Positions 54,764 through 63,162 of a stretch of 64,000 bases of DNA are shown piece after piece. Each line of letters opens with the position of its first letter. Positions within the stretch are counted from its first letter, which is position 1. Position numbers and translations under genes: made by a program. The stretch spans positions 1-64,000 of the forward strand of contig CAZYDG010000060.1 of NCBI GenBank assembly GCA_964645835.1, written 5' to 3'. The notes beneath the pieces are model-generated. The model made no database searches, was not told the DNA's origin, and saw only the letters and a list, made by a program, of their open reading frames with translations. The DNA is from CAZBME01 sp964645835. GTDB taxonomy: Bacteria > Desulfobacterota > Syntrophia > Syntrophales > UBA8958.

Positions 54764-55425
54764 TAGTAGCACAAAGGAAAAGCGTTCCCGAACTCGTCGA
54801 TATATTGAAAGGCCATAAAAAAATCCTCATCCTGGGCTGCGGCACATGCGTAACGGTCTGCCTGGCTGGTGGGGAACGCGAAGTCGCTATCAATGCCTCG
54901 GCTTTGCGTATCGCATCAAGGCTGAAGAACCTCGGATTCGAAATTGAAGAACTGACGATTGAAAGGCAGTGCGACAACATTTTTATAGAAAAGGCCGCCG
55001 ATACGATCAAGAGAAACGATGTAATCCTGTCGCTCGGCTGTGGCGCCGGTGTCCAGGCCATTGCCGAACGTTACGACAAACCGGTTTATGCCGGACTCGA
55101 TACTGCTTTCATCGGTATCCTCGAGGAACGGGCGACCTGGACGGAAAAATGCATCGCCTGCGGCAAATGCGTTCTCCATGAGTATGGCGGCATTTGCCCC
55201 GTCACCCGGTGTGCAAAACACATGTTGAACGGTCCGTGCAGCGGTTCACGGGAAGACCGTTGCGAGGTGCGGGCCGACCGTCCCTGTGCCTGGCAGCTCA
55301 TCTATCAGCGGCTCAAGAGTATCGGTGAACTCGACCGCCTGAAATCCGTTAAGGCCCCCAAGAACTGGGATGCGAGCATCCACGGGGGATGCAGAGTGGT
55401 TATCCGGGAAGATCATCGTATTTAA
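54760..55425 (+). CDS. metV: MetV-type methylenetetrahydrofolate reductase accessory subunit
   Basis: A 221-residue cysteine-rich protein: LGCGTCVTVCLAGGEREV near 26, a SLGCGAGVQAIAERY block, then a C-terminal cluster CIACGKCVLHEYGGICPVTRCAKHMLNGPC interrupted by normal residues. This is the MetV type, which in Moorella binds MetF and contacts the Hdr part. It closes the cluster; a terminator follows 50 bases after its stop. Together with MetF it brackets the glutamate-synthase-like and Hdr genes. Confidence 0.9.
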   Translation: MIVAQRKSVPELVDILKGHKKILILGCGTCVTVCLAGGEREVAINASALRIASRLKNLGFEIEELTIERQCDNIFIEKAADTIKRNDVILSLGCGAGVQAIAERYDKPVYAGLDTAFIGILEERATWTEKCIACGKCVLHEYGGICPVTRCAKHMLNGPCSGSREDRCEVRADRPCAWQLIYQRLKSIGELDRLKSVKAPKNWDASIHGGCRVVIREDHRI

Positions 55426-55475
55426 TTGATCCGGAATTGATAATCATCCATATTTACGGTATGATGCATGGAAAG

Positions 55476-55508
55476 AACCGCAATACTATAAAGTTTGCGG
55501 TTTTTTTA
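55476..55508 (+). terminator. Rho-independent terminator after the metF-metV cluster
   Basis: AACCGCAA and TTGCGGTT form an 8-bp stem with an 11-base loop, followed directly by a run of T. It ends the long cluster transcript. Confidence 0.8.
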
Positions 55509-55549
55509 TTGATAGCAAGTTGCGTTCACAATAGTTATGGATAGGATAG

Positions 55550-55694
55550 GTCATTGCGAATAACGTGAAGCAATCCCAAGATTGCCACATCAGCCAAGGG
55601 CCTCCTCCTGAGAAACTTGATGAGTCATTGCGAGCGAAGCGCGGCAATCTTGCTTTTAGATCGCCACGCGGTCCGAGGGACCGTTCGCGATGAC
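55550..55694. repeat. Dispersed GTCATTGCGA-type repeat
   Basis: Two starts, GTCATTGCGAATAACG (55550) and GTCATTGCGAGCGAAGCG (55624), lead to a terminal inverse TCGCGATGAC at 55685-55694. This is a widespread intergenic repeat motif in proteobacterial genomes. No coding. Confidence 0.75.
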
Positions 55695-55740
55695 AAGACT
55701 GATGTTTCTTGACTCAGAACCCTGAAGTAAGCGACCAGAC

Positions 55741-55809
55741 TGTAGGGTGGATGAAGCGAAGCGCATCCACCATCCGCCGGTGGAACCGCTTCGCTTGTTC
55801 TACCCTACA
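55741..55809. repeat. Dispersed TGTAGGGT-type inverted repeat
   Basis: TGTAGGGT at the left end and ACCCTACA at the right enclose inner arms with AAGCGAAGCG and CGCTTCGCTT, giving a long hairpin. Elements of the form TAGGGTGGATG are common intergenic repeats in many bacteria. Confidence 0.75.
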
Positions 55810-55839
55810 ATGAAATATGCGATACTTTTGGCGTAACGC

Positions 55840-55917
55840 ATCAGCCGTGTCCCCCTCTGGAGAGGGTGCAGGGGAGGTTATCCGCGAACGGCGTGGGATG
55901 GAATTTTTCAACAGCCC
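55840..55917. repeat. Dispersed repeat element, copy C (partial)
   Basis: It contains GTGTCCCCCTCTGGAGAGGG and TGCAGGGGAGG, the reverse complement of the core of copies A and B, and ends TTTTTCAACAGCCC. The left terminal repeat is missing or eroded. It abuts the end of the YHS gene. Confidence 0.65.
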
Positions 55918-55927
55918 GTTCGGGTTT

Positions 55928-56386
55928 CTATTTGGGTGAAGCTTTCAACTTTAACCAGTTCTTATCGGCTTTTTCGATATTTCCGGGAATATCCCTGCTC
56001 CATTTTTCATACGCTGCCCTGCTGCAATTCAGGTAAAGCTTTCCGTTAACTATTTTCCATACTTCTGGATCGGTTTCGGCTTTACGCGCCTCCGTCATGG
56101 CCCAGGCGCAATACCCGTCATACTGGGGAGCGTATTTTTCGGGGCTTGCCGAAAACAGATCCCGGTTCTTTTCCGTTAAGAAATACCAGGTCTTGCCATG
56201 CCACCGAAAGGCAAATGACTCATTGCCCTTGAGCGCTTTGCCAGCCGTGAAATAGGCAACGGTATCGTATCCCTCTATGGCCATATCATCCACCGGTGAC
56301 TTTCCCATTGCGATGCCGCCGAATCCAGCCAATAATACGAGCAAGAAACTTATCAGCATCAAATCGATTATGTGCCGTAGTTTCAT
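55928..56386 (-). CDS. YHS-domain exported or membrane-anchored protein
   Basis: A 152-residue protein. One N-terminal hydrophobic segment (IIDLMLISFLLVLLAGFGG) acts as signal or anchor. It is followed by a YHS-type domain: MAIEGYDTVAYFTAGKALKG, FRWHGKTWYFLTEKNRDLFSA, and YDGYCAWAMTEARK. YHS domains bind metals, and such periplasmic proteins are of unknown role. The start has GGGAGG about 6 bases upstream; the frame is open 13 codons further. Confidence 0.82.
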   Translation of the reverse strand: MKLRHIIDLMLISFLLVLLAGFGGIAMGKSPVDDMAIEGYDTVAYFTAGKALKGNESFAFRWHGKTWYFLTEKNRDLFSASPEKYAPQYDGYCAWAMTEARKAETDPEVWKIVNGKLYLNCSRAAYEKWSRDIPGNIEKADKNWLKLKASPK

Positions 56387-56517
56387 TCTTTCCACCTCCC
56401 TGTCCATTACAACAAAATCGTCCATAAGAACACTTCGATCAGTTAAGAAGCGATCCCTCAGGTTTCATAACCTGAAGAGTTCAGGAAAATGTACGTGCCT
56501 TCTCCTGCAGATTATAA

Positions 56518-57594
56518 TCAATATTCGTAGAATATGCGTTGTATTTCTTTAGTATTAATCGTTTTAGTCAGCGCCATCATCAACAAAATGCGCGCCTTTT
56601 GCGGATTTAGAGTGTCGGACACAACGAAATCGAGCTCATCATCATTGGCCTCACCATTACGGGCAATAATGCCCTGACCGCCACGGCTTGAACGCACGAT
56701 AACAGCGCCTTGCCTTCGCGCTTCGACCAATGCAGACTTGACAGAATTCGCCAGGCTGCCATTTCCCACACCCGCATAAATAATTCCCTTGGCGCCCGCT
56801 GCTATGAAAGCATCAACAGCGATACGATTCACGTTCGCATAGCCATAAACAATGTCAACTTGCGGCAGAGCATCAATCAGCATAACGTCGAATTCAGTAT
56901 CTGCAGTATGCTTGCGAGTGGATTGACGATAAAATGTTGGCTTGCTATCCTGTATGTAACCGAGCAATCCAAGTTCCGGGGTCTTGAAAGTATCCAGAGT
57001 CGATGTATTGGTTTTGGTTACTTCACGGGCAGCATTAATTTGATCGTTCAGTGCAACAAGCACGCCCTTGCCTATGGCTTCCCGGCATCCTGCAAGCACA
57101 ACTGCATTATACAGATTGATCGGTCCGTCAGCAGAAAGAGCGGTTGATGGGCGCATCGCGCCAACGACCACGACAGGTTTCCTGCTTTTTACTACCAGGT
57201 CGAGGAAATATGCCGTTTCCTCGAGGGTGTCGGTGCCATGTGTGATGACGATGCCATCGACATCTTTCTGAGCCAGCAGGGTATTAATGCGCTTGGCGAG
57301 CTTGAGCCAGTACTCATTGTCCATGTTCTTGCTGTCGACCTGAAACACCTGTTCACCTTTTATATTGGCAACCTTTCTCAGTTCAGGCACTGCTGCGATA
57401 AGTTGTTCAATACCCACCTTTGCTGCTGAGTATCCTACCGTCGTGGTGCTGGTGGCTCCTGTACCTGCAATGGTTCCGCCTGTTGCCAAAATCATTACGT
57501 TAGGCAGTTTTCCCTGAGCATGCACTAGCGAAGTGGTCAGAATGAATACGCATAAGAGCAGCAATATCTTTCCATAAATTTTTTGATGCAGCAT
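56518..57594 (-). CDS. Periplasmic L-asparaginase (type II)
   Basis: A 358-residue secreted enzyme with a signal peptide ending near VHA-QG at residue 26. Catalytic threonines lie in ATGGTIAG (near 37) and HGTDTLEETAYFLDL (near 119). GAMRPSTALSADGP and the lysine region NDQINAAREVTKTN are typical of type II asparaginases, which release ammonia and aspartate in the periplasm. No regulator or transporter is adjacent. Glutaminase side activity is possible. Confidence 0.92.
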   Translation of the reverse strand: MLHQKIYGKILLLLCVFILTTSLVHAQGKLPNVMILATGGTIAGTGATSTTTVGYSAAKVGIEQLIAAVPELRKVANIKGEQVFQVDSKNMDNEYWLKLAKRINTLLAQKDVDGIVITHGTDTLEETAYFLDLVVKSRKPVVVVGAMRPSTALSADGPINLYNAVVLAGCREAIGKGVLVALNDQINAAREVTKTNTSTLDTFKTPELGLLGYIQDSKPTFYRQSTRKHTADTEFDVMLIDALPQVDIVYGYANVNRIAVDAFIAAGAKGIIYAGVGNGSLANSVKSALVEARRQGAVIVRSSRGGQGIIARNGEANDDELDFVVSDTLNPQKARILLMMALTKTINTKEIQRIFYEY

Positions 57595-57757
57595 AAAGTC
57601 TCCTTCCCATAGCTAATCACTTAATATTTAATTGTAACGAGGGAAAAACATTCCTATGCTTTCTGAGACGAGGAGTTTTAAACACGTTCATAGCAGCAGT
57701 AATGTTTTCCAAACACAGCGGCGAGTGATCGGCAAGGATCAAGGGAATAGCCATATG

Positions 57758-57801
57758 TTGGGTGCCGCGGGCAATGACAATGTGTTGCCCGTAGCACCCA
57801 A
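57758..57801 (-). terminator. Strong hairpin just after the ornithine cyclodeaminase-type gene
   Basis: TTGGGTGC-cg-CGGGCAA pairs with TTGCCCG-ta-GCACCCAA around a 10-base loop, beginning 2 bases beyond the stop codon. There is no clear U-tract, so it may stabilise the transcript end rather than terminate by itself. Confidence 0.55.
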
Positions 57802-57802
57802 T

Positions 57803-58729
57803 TTACCTTGCCCGTTGCCATACGAGATTGGCAAGGGCGATATCTTCAAGTCCGATGCCGACTGCTTTATAGATCACGATGTCGTCTTCATGGCGGATAT
57901 ATTGGCTTTGTCCTGTGATGAACATGCCCAATTCATCGACACGGGCCGGATCGATCACGCCGGGTGCGGCTTGGGCAAATTCTCCGGCCTCGGCCTGGGC
58001 TGCTGGCCGCCACTCGACGATGATCCGGGCTGCCCTTGCCAGGAGCGTATCGTCCAATTCGCGGGCCTGTGGTTTGCTCGTCCCGATAGCGGCGATAAAC
58101 GTACCCGGTTTGACCAGATTGCCGTCAAATAGCGGTTTGAAAGCCCGTGTGCAAGTGGCGATCACATCGGCTTCCGCTGCGGCCGTCGCCATATCCGTTG
58201 CTACGGCCTTTATACCGAACTTGGACCGGATTCGTTCGGCGAAAGCTTCGGTATCTTTTCTTCCGGCGACTAAGACGCGTTCAAAAGCGTGGGACAGCAA
58301 AAAAGCCTCTACATGGGCATTCGCCTGGACACCGGTGCCGAAAACGGACAGGGTTTTCGCATCCTTCCGGGTCAGCGCCTTCATGGCCACCGTACTTGCC
58401 GCCGCTGTGCGAAAACGGGTGATCTCTTTTGCGGCCATTGTACAGAGAGCATCACCGGTTGACGCAGAGAATAAAACGATTACAAAGTTGAACTTGCCGT
58501 CAATGGTCGAATAGACCTTCGTACCTACGACGCCGCTTGCAGGAAGTGCCGCCCCCATCGAGGCAATTGCCGCCGTCTTACCGTCATGGGTGGCCGAAGC
58601 GCGGTTGCGGGCCAAGATGGCGCCCGTCCCCTTTCCAAATTGTTCAAAGGCGGCAGTCATAGCGGTGATCGCCTCTTTCATATTGACCAGCTTTGCCACT
58701 TCTGCATCTGTAAGAATTTGCATTTTCAA
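57803..58729 (-). CDS. Ornithine cyclodeaminase/mu-crystallin family enzyme
   Basis: A 308-residue NAD(P)-dependent enzyme. Family blocks are GVVGTKVYSTIDGKF, RTAAASTVAMKAL, LSVFGTGVQANAHVEAFL (the dinucleotide-binding glycine motif near 130), and GTFIAAIGTSKPQARELD. Substrates in the family include ornithine, alanine, proline-type imines and others. The last helix IYKAVGIGLEDIALANLV is typical. The exact reaction cannot be set. Confidence 0.87.
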   Translation of the reverse strand: MKMQILTDAEVAKLVNMKEAITAMTAAFEQFGKGTGAILARNRASATHDGKTAAIASMGAALPASGVVGTKVYSTIDGKFNFVIVLFSASTGDALCTMAAKEITRFRTAAASTVAMKALTRKDAKTLSVFGTGVQANAHVEAFLLSHAFERVLVAGRKDTEAFAERIRSKFGIKAVATDMATAAAEADVIATCTRAFKPLFDGNLVKPGTFIAAIGTSKPQARELDDTLLARAARIIVEWRPAAQAEAGEFAQAAPGVIDPARVDELGMFITGQSQYIRHEDDIVIYKAVGIGLEDIALANLVWQRAR

Positions 58730-58754
58730 CTCCTTGATTTAATTATAAGAGGCA

Positions 58755-59246
58755 TCAGGCGCCGTAAGAAGGTGTGACGGAACCGGTAAAGAAAAGAGTC
58801 ATGAATAAGAAGCCCAGGACCATGACGGCCAGAAGAGGGACACGGAGCTTCAGAAATGGGACGGTCGCGCTGCCCGGAGCAAAAAGGAGTTGCCGGGCCA
58901 GAGGATCGTCCTTTTGCGCTCCGGAATAATGGATGAAATACAGGAGGACGATGATTGCCCCGAAGGTTAGACAGAAGGGGCAGAAGACATCCTCCCGGAA
59001 CTGAAAAGTCACGAGGACGACCTCGCCGCCGCAGGCGCCGGCCAGGAGCAGGCGGATAATATCCGTCTGGTTGACCAGGATGAGGCCTATAACGAAGGCC
59101 ATAAAGGCGATACCGATATACTTAAGGTCGATTCCGAAGATGTCGCCCTGCAGATACGAGCAATCCGTTTCACATGTTGCATAAAAGACCATGACGCCGA
59201 TCCCTGCGGCGGCAAGCAGGAGGGTCAGCCATTTTTTTAGTTGCAT
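58755..59246 (-). CDS. VKOR-family membrane thiol oxidoreductase-like protein
   Basis: A 163-residue protein with about five membrane helices. The loop cysteines CETDCSYLQG near 25-29 are followed by a helix starting GIDLKYIGIAF, and an active-site-like CPFC lies in REDVFCPFCLTFG near 90. This matches vitamin K epoxide reductase homologues that reoxidise DsbA-type proteins via quinone. No DsbA is adjacent. It lies 11 bases downstream of the cysteine hydrolase gene stop. Confidence 0.7.
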   Translation of the reverse strand: MQLKKWLTLLLAAAGIGVMVFYATCETDCSYLQGDIFGIDLKYIGIAFMAFVIGLILVNQTDIIRLLLAGACGGEVVLVTFQFREDVFCPFCLTFGAIIVLLYFIHYSGAQKDDPLARQLLFAPGSATVPFLKLRVPLLAVMVLGFLFMTLFFTGSVTPSYGA

Positions 59247-59257
59247 CCGTATCCTCC

Positions 59258-59803
59258 CTACCCCGCCACAATATCTTTCACGGTCAATACTTTTGCGTAA
59301 ACGGCGCCCAAGGCGCTCATAAAGGCGCCATGAACATGGGCCGCCGGAATTTCCAGACCGTTGAAGGAGAGGTCCCGCGTCGCACAGGCATCATGGGCGA
59401 CGAGGCAGGTGTAACCCAAATCAAAGGCCCCCCGGACCGTGGCGTCAATACACATATGGGACATCATCCCGGCGATGACGAGCTTCCGGACGTTAATGGC
59501 CTCAAGATGTTCATGGAGGCCCGTGCCCACAAAACTGTTGGGGAGATATTTTTGGAAGATCACCTCTCCGGGCAGAGGCAGGACGCTCTCATGGATCTGC
59601 ACACCTTCCGTATCGGGCAGGAAGAATGTTGCCCCTTTTCTTTTGGAAATGTGCTGGATATGAACTACCGGTCCATTATTTTTCCTGAAATACTCAAGCA
59701 GCGCCTTTGCGGCCTGACTGGCTTCCGTGGCGTGAGCAACCTCCATCCGTCCGCCGGGAAAGTAGTCATTCTGAATATCAATGAGAATTAATGCATCGTG
59801 CAT
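59258..59803 (-). CDS. Isochorismatase-family cysteine hydrolase
   Basis: A 181-residue hydrolase with the family triad: aspartate in LILIDIQNDYFPGG, lysine in IFQKYLPNSFVGT, and cysteine in IAGMMSHMCIDATVRGA. Members hydrolyse amides such as nicotinamide or carbamoyl compounds, or isochorismate; the substrate here is unknown. The start at MHDALIL has GGAGA upstream; the frame opens 24 codons further without a ribosome site. Confidence 0.87.
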   Translation of the reverse strand: MHDALILIDIQNDYFPGGRMEVAHATEASQAAKALLEYFRKNNGPVVHIQHISKRKGATFFLPDTEGVQIHESVLPLPGEVIFQKYLPNSFVGTGLHEHLEAINVRKLVIAGMMSHMCIDATVRGAFDLGYTCLVAHDACATRDLSFNGLEIPAAHVHGAFMSALGAVYAKVLTVKDIVAG

Positions 59804-59970
59804 TATCTGATCTCCTTTATTTAGAGTGTATTGAAATATAACGGTTATGCTAATCAATAAACATCGATATGTCAATAATAGCGATTACCATGATCCAGCA
59901 CCAACTTTCAACCGAATCGACCGGACAGAAGCAGGGCACTGGCCTTCCGGCTCAGGTAATTTCTTCCTGT

Positions 59971-60070
59971 GCTCCTCTCCTTTCAAGGGGTAGGTTAGGA
60001 GGGGGATGGGGTGGTTTTTTCGGTTTGCATGCTTCTTCGTCCCATCCCCACACTGGCCCTAACCTTTGCG
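59971..60070. repeat. Possible dispersed repeat, G-rich and C-rich halves
   Basis: A block with GGGGTAGGTTAGGAGGGGG is followed by CCCATCCCCACACTGGCCCT, forming a loose inverted pair. It resembles CTCCCCTCCC-type intergenic repeats. The rest of the 359-base gap (59804-60162) shows no gene. Confidence 0.45.
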
Positions 60071-60162
60071 AGTTGGAAAAATCCTATTCACCTCCAGACC
60101 AATACCCAGCTTCTCTTGGAGACGTGTATCAAAGTCTTTGGCTCTTGGCGGTGGAGTTGTGA

Positions 60163-61098
60163 TTAATGTTCATGATCGGCGTGGTCGTTTTTGGAAATCG
60201 TACAACACAGAAGCCCCGTTTCCGCGCATGATTCCGTCTCGAACTGGAGAAAGGGGTGATGGATGCCGAAGTGGTCTCCCAACAGCTCCCGGATGCGGCA
60301 GGCGAGTTCATCGACGCCGCTCATCATCTGGTCGGGAACGGTGATATGAGCGGCCAGGGAGATGCTATCCGCCGTCGTACTCCAGACGTGGAGATGATGA
60401 ATGCCCAACACGCCATCTATGGCCTCGATCTCCCGTTGAATCGCCTCGGGGTCGATTCCCGGCGGGGTCGCGTTCATGAGTATGAGAAAGGTTTCTTTTA
60501 AAATGCCCCAGCCGCCGTAGAGGATCATGACGACGATGATCCAGGAGGCGACGGGGTCAAGCCAATACCATGGCCGGAAGATCCAGATTATGCCGATGAC
60601 TGCAACACCGAGGGAGGTCAGGGCGTCCGACAGCATATGAAGGAAGGCGCCCCGCATATTTACATTGGTTTTTGCCCCGCTGTGAAGGAGGACGGTAGAG
60701 ATAAGATTGCCCAGAAAACCTATCAGGGCGATGGCGATGACAAGTTTTTCACGTATCGGTTCGGGATGCTGGAAACGGTGCCAGCCTTCGATGGCGATAT
60801 AAAAGGCCACGGCGTAAAGAAGGGCGACATTGACAAGAGCGGCAAAGACCTCCACCCTTTTGTAGCCGAAGGTCTGTTTCAACGAAGGGCCACCCTGGCC
60901 GATACGGAGCGCAGTATAACTGATTGCAACGGAAATCAGGTCGCTCAGATTGTGGAGAGCGTCGCTGATAAGGGCCATGCTTCCCGATATAATGCCGCCG
61001 TAGATCTGTACGACGGGAATGATAAGATTCATGACCATCGTGGCCAGAAGGCGCCTGCCCCAGGATACTTCGGGGTTATGTTCGTGTTGATGGCCCAT
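60163..61098 (-). CDS. Cation diffusion facilitator family metal exporter
   Basis: A 311-residue membrane transporter. Metal-site motifs are SMALISDALHNLSDLI in helix 2 and AFLHMLSDALTSLGV in helix 5, with about six membrane helices overall. The C-terminal domain includes LGIHHLHVWSTTADSI, and the tail has several histidines (DHADHEH). It exports divalent metals such as Zn, Co or Cd by proton exchange. Start chosen at MGHQHEHN with GGAGA about 6 bases upstream; it overlaps rimO by 23 bases. Confidence 0.9.
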   Translation of the reverse strand: MGHQHEHNPEVSWGRRLLATMVMNLIIPVVQIYGGIISGSMALISDALHNLSDLISVAISYTALRIGQGGPSLKQTFGYKRVEVFAALVNVALLYAVAFYIAIEGWHRFQHPEPIREKLVIAIALIGFLGNLISTVLLHSGAKTNVNMRGAFLHMLSDALTSLGVAVIGIIWIFRPWYWLDPVASWIIVVMILYGGWGILKETFLILMNATPPGIDPEAIQREIEAIDGVLGIHHLHVWSTTADSISLAAHITVPDQMMSGVDELACRIRELLGDHFGIHHPFLQFETESCAETGLLCCTISKNDHADHEH

Positions 61099-62452
61099 GG
61101 CCGTCTCCATCCTTTTCTATTATGGCAAACAGATCGTATTCTTCAGCCTCTACGATGCGGCCGTCGACGATATCGCCGACAACGAGATTCTTGCCTTTCA
61201 CATAAGTAATGCCGTCGATCTCCGGGGCCTGGCGGCGGCAGCGGCCGATATAAGGGTAATCGGGCACATCGCTCTGCCCTTCAACCAGAATCTCCTGGCG
61301 CGAACCGATAAGGCGTTGATTGATCTCGTATGAAATAGAAGCTTGTTCCTCCATGATCAGGTTCCGGCGCCGCGTCTTTTCTTCCTCGGATATGCGGGAT
61401 GGCTTTTCGGCGGCTATGGTGCCTTCTTCGCGAGAATAGACGAAGGCGCCCAGGTGGTCGAACCGGGAAGCCTTGACGAAATCGACGAGTTTGCCGAACC
61501 TTCTGGAGGTTTCACCCGGGAAACCGACGATGACTGATGTCCGGAGGGCGATGTCTGGTATCGTGGCCTGGGCCGTTTGAATGGCCCATGCGATCTGCGA
61601 CGTGTCGCCCCGGCGGTTCATGGCCCGCAGGATGTCGTTGTCCGCGTGCTGGATGGGCATATCGATATACGCACAAACCTTTTTTCCATCCGCCATCACC
61701 TGAAACAAGGCCTCCGTCAGCCTGGACGGATAGGTATACAGGATGCGTATCCAATGCAATGTATCCAGGGACGCAAGGTCTTTCAGAAGGCCCGCAAGAT
61801 TTGGTTTCCCTTTGAAATCCTCTCCGTAGGCCGTCGTATCCTGGGCGATGAGGATTATCTCCTTAACGCCGCGGGCCACAAGGGCCTGGGCTTCCTCAAG
61901 AATATCATCAGGTTTCCGGCTTCGCGCCCGGCCGCGAATATCGGGGATAACGCAGTAAGTGCAGCGATTGGAGCAACCGTCGGCAATCTTAATGTAAGCG
62001 CTGTGGGAGGGTGTGGCAAGAATGCGTTTATGGCCGGAGTTCATCAGAAAGTTCGGTTTCCCGATGTGGGACCGACGTCCTTTATTTGCCATGAGATCGT
62101 CTATGCGGCGGGCGAGAAGAGGCACGTCGGAGGTTCCCAGAAAAAGATCGACCTCGGGCAATGCCTGTTTCAGGTCCTTGCCGTAACGTTGGGGAAGGCA
62201 TCCGGCGACCACCAGATAGCGGCATTGTCCCATTCCTTCATTCTTGAACCGGGCCATCCGCAGGATCTCCTCTATTGATTCCTCCTTGGCCGGAAGGATG
62301 AATGCGCATGTATTGACCAGGATGATCCCGGCATTTTCCGGCGTCTCCGTCAATGTGAAGCCGCTTTCCGCAAGGGACGCCGCCATGATTTCCCCGTCAA
62401 CGAGATTTTTTGGACAGCCGAGGTTTAAGATATGAACTTTAAGGGAATCCAT
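61076..62452 (-). CDS. rimO: Ribosomal protein S12 methylthiotransferase RimO
   Basis: A 458-residue radical SAM enzyme that methylthiolates an aspartate of ribosomal protein S12. The N-terminal domain cysteines are in LNLGCPKNLVDGE, VNTCAFI and VVAGCLPQRY. The radical SAM motif is CSNRCTYCVIP, preceded by YIKIADG. A C-terminal TRAM region is ILVEGQSDVPDYPYIGR. These features separate it from MiaB. It lies between the cation exporter and an FmdB-type gene. Confidence 0.94.
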   Translation of the reverse strand: MDSLKVHILNLGCPKNLVDGEIMAASLAESGFTLTETPENAGIILVNTCAFILPAKEESIEEILRMARFKNEGMGQCRYLVVAGCLPQRYGKDLKQALPEVDLFLGTSDVPLLARRIDDLMANKGRRSHIGKPNFLMNSGHKRILATPSHSAYIKIADGCSNRCTYCVIPDIRGRARSRKPDDILEEAQALVARGVKEIILIAQDTTAYGEDFKGKPNLAGLLKDLASLDTLHWIRILYTYPSRLTEALFQVMADGKKVCAYIDMPIQHADNDILRAMNRRGDTSQIAWAIQTAQATIPDIALRTSVIVGFPGETSRRFGKLVDFVKASRFDHLGAFVYSREEGTIAAEKPSRISEEEKTRRRNLIMEEQASISYEINQRLIGSRQEILVEGQSDVPDYPYIGRCRRQAPEIDGITYVKGKNLVVGDIVDGRIVEAEEYDLFAIIEKDGDGHGPSTRT

Positions 62453-62465
62453 GGGTCAACGCCTT

Positions 62466-62963
62466 TCACAGATCGTATAGTGTCTCATCGATATGAGGCT
62501 TTGCCTTCCGGGCGCCTTTTTTACCATGGGCGCCATCGAAAATGAAGGGCTCTTCCGATTCCAGAAGGTCTCCCATTTCCGCTTCGATCGCTTCGGGGTC
62601 TTCCCCCCGTTCCATGCGCCGGAGGGCCTCTTCCATGGCCGGTCCCAGGTTCATGCCTGTCGCCTCCGAGAGTTTTCGCATGAGGTTGGCCGCCTGGCGG
62701 GGATTGTCGTCGCTGATCTTATCGGCCTCGCCGGCCAGCAGGGCCATAGCTTTTTCCATCTTGGCCTCATCCATGGGCGGCATAGCGTCATCTTCGCCGC
62801 CTTCGTCCCGGCCACCTGAAATCTTTGCAAAGACGGACATCTGCCGTTTTAACTTTATTCTTTTACATTTCGGGCAGTTGGGTATCTTCTCCGTGTTGAC
62901 TGACCGGGAGAAGAAGTTATAAACCGTGTTGCATTTATGACAATAGAATTCATAGATCGGCAT
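62466..62963 (-). CDS. FmdB-type zinc ribbon protein
   Basis: A 165-residue protein with an N-terminal zinc ribbon, MPIYEFYCHKCNTVYNFFSR then CPKCKRIKLKRQMS, followed by an acidic helical extension (about 55-165). The FmdB family has unknown or regulatory roles. It precedes rimO by 13 bases and may be co-transcribed. AGGAGT 8 bases upstream supports this start over one three codons earlier. Confidence 0.83.
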   Translation of the reverse strand: MPIYEFYCHKCNTVYNFFSRSVNTEKIPNCPKCKRIKLKRQMSVFAKISGGRDEGGEDDAMPPMDEAKMEKAMALLAGEADKISDDNPRQAANLMRKLSEATGMNLGPAMEEALRRMERGEDPEAIEAEMGDLLESEEPFIFDGAHGKKGARKAKPHIDETLYDL

Positions 62964-63006
62964 GGGATCCACTCCTGAATGGTTAATCTTACAACTAGTA
63001 AACAGT

Positions 63007-63086
63007 TGTCATTCCCGCGTACGCGGGAATCCATTTGGTTTGTAACTGCCTGAAAAGAATGGATTCCCGTTTTCACGGGAATGACA
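63007..63086. repeat. Dispersed TGTCATTCCCG-type inverted repeat
   Basis: TGTCATTCCCGCGTACGCG at the left and CGGGAATGACA at the right enclose two GGAATCCATT/AATGGATTCC arms. This is a common intergenic repeat of proteobacteria. It lies between the FmdB-type and M48 peptidase genes. Confidence 0.8.
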
Positions 63087-63162
63087 GAAATTTGGGGTTT
63101 GTTACTTTTTACGAGACCATCAATCTTGTTGAATATATTTTACCATAATTTGGTGATATTAA

